7,630 bases of DNA from Deltaproteobacteria bacterium (lineage in GTDB: Bacteria > Bdellovibrionota > FAC87 > UBA2466). The DNA is taken from NCBI GenBank assembly GCA_013205415.1, contig JABMMY010000373.1, positions 1 through 7,630 on the forward strand. Reading direction: 5' to 3'. Position 1 is the stretch's first letter. The number at the start of each line of letters is the position of its first letter. Both the position numbers and the translations under genes were made by a program. Of this stretch, positions 4,672 to 7,630 are shown in pieces. The notes beneath the pieces are model-generated. The model did no database searches. It was not told where the DNA came from and worked only from the letters and a program-made list of their open reading frames with translations.

Positions 4672-6852
4672 ATGAAGGCTCCAACAAACATAATTCCCGT
4701 TAGGGGAATGAGATGTGTGGGTTGTGCTCTTAGCATAGAGAAAAAACTATTAGCACTGAGTGGAGTGGAATGGGTTTCGGTGAATTATGCGTCTCAAAAA
4801 GCGCTGGTTCGTGGAGATGTTTCACTTAAATCACTATGTGCCGCTATTGAGGGTGCGGGCTATCAGGTAGTCCATGAAAAGATAAAAAGCCCCGAACTCG
4901 AAAAAAAAAGATTTAAAAAACAAAAAATTGAGGCCTTCCTAGCTCTATTTTTTTCATTACCCGTTTTTGTATTATCGATGTTTCAGGTCAATGAAGACTG
5001 GAATCGGGAGGTGTCGTTTTTATTTACCCTTCCGGTATTATTTTTAGGCCGCAGTTTTTTTGTAGGCGCTTGGAAAAATATAAAACACCGTAGTGCTAAT
5101 ATGGATTCTCTGGTGGCCATGGGGACCGGCTCTGCCTTTGTCTTTAGCCTAGTGGGATGGCAGTTGAAATGGAGTCATCTCTACTTTGAATCCACTGCTG
5201 TGGTGTTGTCTTTAATTCTTTTGGGTCGTGCCTTAGAGGAGGCGGCAAAAAGAAAATCCTCTACCGCACTTACCGATCTAATCATGCTCCTTCCTCAGAA
5301 GGTTATCTTATTTGTGAGAAAAGAATCTCTTTCTAATGAACGAGACATAGTTATTTCAGATCTAAAAAAGGGAGATCTTTTTTTAGTGAGACCTGGGGAG
5401 ATCATTCCCACCGATGGCAAGGTGGTAGAGGGAATCTCCTCGGTTGAAGAGGCTAAACTTACTGGAGAAGGGACTCCAAAAGAAAAGAGGGTGGGGAGTG
5501 TGGTTTTTGGGGGAACCCTTAATCAAAACGGAAGACTGGTAGTTCAGGCCACCACCCTCGGTGCAGAAAGCCGCCTTTGTAAACTTATTGCTTTGGTTGA
5601 AGAGGCTGAAAATAGTAAAACGGAAATTCAAAGATTGGCCGATCAGGTTTCATCGATTTTTGTTCCCTGCGTTTTGTGTATAGCCCTTGTTACGTTTTTG
5701 AGCTGGTGGTTTCTAGATCACTCGGTAGTAAAGGCTCTGCTAGCTAGTATTTCTGTGTTGGTCATTGCCTGTCCCTGTGCTTTAGGGCTTGCCACTCCCA
5801 CGGCTGTTATTACTGGGATAGGCTGCAGTGCTGAACTGGGAATTTTAATTCGTGATGCCAGAAGCTTAGAGCAAAGCCATGAAATAGATGTCATTATTTT
5901 TGATAAAACAGGCACCTTGACCCAGGGCCATCCCCGCGTTACCGACGCCTACTATTGTCCCACCGGCAAAAAAGAATTGGGCCTTATTGCTGTCATCGAA
6001 AATCAGGCGAGTCATCCCTTTGCCAAAGCGATATCTGAATATGCAAAAACATTTCAGCTCTCCGATCCTGACGGTTTTAAATTAGAAAGTTTTCAAAATA
6101 TTCCAGGAATGGGTTGTCTCGGAAGTGTGAATGGAAAAAATATAGCAGTAGGAAATAGGCAATGGATAGAGTCGCAGGGTATTAATACTATAGTCGATTG
6201 GTTGCCTCACGCAGAATTAGAGAAAATAAAACGAGAGGGTAAAAGTCGAGTGTGGGCCTCTGTAGATAAGCACCTAGCCTGTGTTTTAATTATTCAAGAT
6301 GAACTGCGACCCGAAGCAAAGGTTGCCATCGCAGATTTATTAATGCACACCCAGGTAAAAATAATGAGTGGAGATAATTCCGATGCCGTTAGGAGAGTGG
6401 CCGAGGAGCTGGGCATTACCGATTGGCTTGCGGAGCTCACCCCTCATCAAAAAGCGGAGGAGATCAAACGCTTAAAAGGTGAAGGCCACCGCGTGGCGAT
6501 GGTAGGCGATGGAGTTAATGACGGCCCTGCCTTAGCTCTAGCCGATGTGAGTTTTACCCTAGGAAGTGGCACCGATTTAGCCAAAGAGGTGGCCTCAATT
6601 ACCTTGCTTCAAGGGGATCTTCGCCAGGTTCCTGTAGCCCTAGAGATGGGTCATCAGGTGATGAGGGTTATTAAACAAAATCTTTTTTCTGCCTTTTTTT
6701 ATAACACCCTCAGCATTCCGCTTGCGGCTCTGGGTCTTTTAAACCCAATGATTGCAGGACTGGCGATGGCGTTAAGTAGTATCTCGGTAGTTTTAAATTC
6801 CTTAAGATTAAAGCGACTTATCAAAGCAAAATCTCAGCTAAAGCCCCTCTAG
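4672..6852 (+). CDS. copA: Copper-exporting P-type ATPase (P1B-1, CopA)
   Basis: This 726-residue inner-membrane ATPase should drive Cu(+) out of the cytoplasm using ATP. It has a single N-terminal heavy-metal-associated domain with GMRCVGC (C15, C18). Paired transmembrane helices follow at about 88-106, 114-131, 146-165 and 170-188. The actuator domain has TGE at 264-266. Two helices at about 326-347 and 352-377 carry the CPC metal site (367-369). The phosphorylation motif is DKTGT (D411), the nucleotide domain has the SHPF motif (H448, P449), and GDGVND lies at 612-617. The last two helices show YN (677-678) and MALSS (699-703), the P1B-1 signature that favours Cu(+)/Ag(+) over Zn/Cd. Every catalytic motif is intact. 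The start ATG has no clear Shine-Dalgarno sequence. No CueR-, CsoR- or CopY-like operator is recognisable upstream, and no regulator or chaperone gene is adjacent. An exported beta-barrel-like protein follows after about 100 nt. Confidence 0.96.
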   Translation: MKAPTNIIPVRGMRCVGCALSIEKKLLALSGVEWVSVNYASQKALVRGDVSLKSLCAAIEGAGYQVVHEKIKSPELEKKRFKKQKIEAFLALFFSLPVFVLSMFQVNEDWNREVSFLFTLPVLFLGRSFFVGAWKNIKHRSANMDSLVAMGTGSAFVFSLVGWQLKWSHLYFESTAVVLSLILLGRALEEAAKRKSSTALTDLIMLLPQKVILFVRKESLSNERDIVISDLKKGDLFLVRPGEIIPTDGKVVEGISSVEEAKLTGEGTPKEKRVGSVVFGGTLNQNGRLVVQATTLGAESRLCKLIALVEEAENSKTEIQRLADQVSSIFVPCVLCIALVTFLSWWFLDHSVVKALLASISVLVIACPCALGLATPTAVITGIGCSAELGILIRDARSLEQSHEIDVIIFDKTGTLTQGHPRVTDAYYCPTGKKELGLIAVIENQASHPFAKAISEYAKTFQLSDPDGFKLESFQNIPGMGCLGSVNGKNIAVGNRQWIESQGINTIVDWLPHAELEKIKREGKSRVWASVDKHLACVLIIQDELRPEAKVAIADLLMHTQVKIMSGDNSDAVRRVAEELGITDWLAELTPHQKAEEIKRLKGEGHRVAMVGDGVNDGPALALADVSFTLGSGTDLAKEVASITLLQGDLRQVPVALEMGHQVMRVIKQNLFSAFFYNTLSIPLAALGLLNPMIAGLAMALSSISVVLNSLRLKRLIKAKSQLKPL

Positions 6853-6881
6853 AACCTCTACTTTTTTTTAAGCGATAGCTC

Positions 6882-6910
6882 TTTACCGAAAAATCCACTA
6901 GAAGCATAAG
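6882..6910 (+). promoter_or_regulatory. Possible sigma-70 promoter for the beta-barrel protein gene
   Basis: TTTACC (6882-6887) and CATAAG (6905-6910) each match 4 of 6 consensus bases at the ideal 17-bp spacing. They lie 52 nt before the ATG at 6962. If real, the outer-membrane gene can be transcribed independently of copA. The match is modest and could be chance. Confidence 0.3.
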
Positions 6911-6961
6911 CATTGTAACAGGGGAACCGTCTCATTAATCTTAGCAACATTCAGGGGAATG

Positions 6962-7630
6962 ATGACTAAAAACATATTTTTATTTTTAGGATGTCTGAGC
7001 AAAATAGCTCTGGCGGGCAGCTCCTATTCTGGTAACGCTCCAAAAAGTTTTATGCAGATGGGCCCCTTGCAAACCTATGAAATAGGAATTTTAACATCGG
7101 TCTCAGATTCCATTGGTCGTTTTAATTCGAGCGGAGAATTAAATGATAGTCCCGAAAACAGGGTCTATAATTTAGCGGTGGGGGCTACCACTCGAGTCGG
7201 TGTGTTGACCGACCTATATTTAATTGTACCGTTTATTACACGCATTCAAGCGTCAGAAAATCTAATTAAATCCAGCACGGGACCCGGTGATATTATTTTC
7301 GGGGCGAGACATCGGCTCGTCGATAGTTTATTTGAAGGGGAGTGGGCACCCAAGATTACGGGAACCTTCTCATTAAAGGTTCCTACGGGAACCACTAGTG
7401 GAGCTGTTCCTGCAAATATTCATGTCTCAGGAACGGGTAATGGACTGTGGGAACCCACTTTAGGAGCTCTATTTTTTAAAGACCTTGGCCAGGCCATTGT
7501 CGCTATTAATCCTAGTGTCACCTTTGCTTTGGGAGATAAACAGAGGCGAGATTCCTCAGAGTTTTTAGGCCATCGAATTGAGGTGAGTGAAACGGCTACT
7601 ATTCCCATCACCCCCTTTTTAACAGGGATG
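6962..7630 (+). CDS. Exported outer-membrane beta-barrel-like protein, 3' partial
   Basis: The frame stays open from ATG 6962 to the right edge, giving 223 residues without a stop. AGGGG at 6953-6957 lies 4 nt before this ATG; an adjacent in-frame ATG at 6959 sits too close to it. The first 18 residues form a type I signal peptide with cleavage after ALA (ALA|GSSYSG). The mature part is made of alternating strands rich in Gly, Thr and aromatics, such as NRVYNLAVGATTRVGVL, LYLIVPFITRI, ITGTFSLKVPTGT and LWEPTLGALFFKDLG. The GPGDIIFGARHRL segment and the 'PTG' turn recall the Phenol_MetA_deg/putative-transporter barrel group (PF13557). That family call is from memory and tentative. It follows copA on the same strand with 109 nt between, so a shared metal-stress role is possible but unproven. 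Confidence 0.75.
   Translation, partial: MTKNIFLFLGCLSKIALAGSSYSGNAPKSFMQMGPLQTYEIGILTSVSDSIGRFNSSGELNDSPENRVYNLAVGATTRVGVLTDLYLIVPFITRIQASENLIKSSTGPGDIIFGARHRLVDSLFEGEWAPKITGTFSLKVPTGTTSGAVPANIHVSGTGNGLWEPTLGALFFKDLGQAIVAINPSVTFALGDKQRRDSSEFLGHRIEVSETATIPITPFLTGM

Noticed and set aside
6850..6870. Intrinsic terminator after copA, based on the run of eight T at 6862-6869.
   Set aside because: No stable GC-rich stem precedes the T-run; only the short TCTAGA palindrome is near.
6980..6997. Lipobox-like FLGC at residues 8-11 of the barrel protein, making it a lipoprotein.
   Set aside because: The hydrophobic stretch before the Cys is too short and the -3 residue is Phe, while a good type I site (ALA) follows at residue 18.

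Overview
The window reads as an ordinary chromosomal stretch from a Gram-negative bacterium of moderate GC content. It encodes a lipoprotein with a lipobox, a signal-peptide outer-membrane beta-barrel protein, and a periplasmic-type solute-binding protein next to a two-transmembrane histidine kinase. The kinase H-box (AHDVRSPLAAL) and the general gene style recall Bdellovibrionota or other former deltaproteobacterial lineages. That placement is an impression, not a demonstrated assignment. No phage, transposase, CRISPR, tRNA or rRNA is visible. All genes but the two at the window edges look complete.

Layout. (1) 3-758, plus strand: the C-terminal part of a Peripla_BP_6/LivK-like binding protein that runs in from the left edge. 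It overlaps by 19 nt a membrane sensor histidine kinase (740-2176), so the two form a translationally coupled sensing operon. Where a response regulator would be expected, only a 7-codon ORF (2173-2196) follows, in ATGA overlap with the kinase stop. After that comes a 16-bp perfect palindrome and an 85-bp imperfect palindromic element. (2) 2306-3597, minus strand: a YihX-like HAD phosphatase and then a small outer-membrane-type lipoprotein, probably co-transcribed. The HAD gene has no ATG, GTG or TTG start upstream of its catalytic aspartate; CTG at 3597 is the best candidate. (3) 3703-4575, plus strand, divergent from the HAD gene: a family 2 glycosyltransferase. (4) 4672-6852, plus strand: a complete CopA-type Cu(+) P1B-1 ATPase with one heavy-metal-binding domain. 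(5) 6962 to the right edge, plus strand: the N-terminal 223 residues of an exported beta-barrel-like protein.

How they may work together: the binding protein probably presents a ligand to the adjacent kinase. CopA exports Cu(+) from the cytoplasm, and the following outer-membrane protein is a neighbour with no proven link to it. The HAD phosphatase and the divergent glycosyltransferase both suggest sugar metabolism but share no demonstrated pathway. I see no convincing wholly new system. The points most worth a second look are the non-canonical HAD start, the palindromic element beside the kinase, the apparent loss of a downstream regulator, and the binding-protein/kinase pairing.
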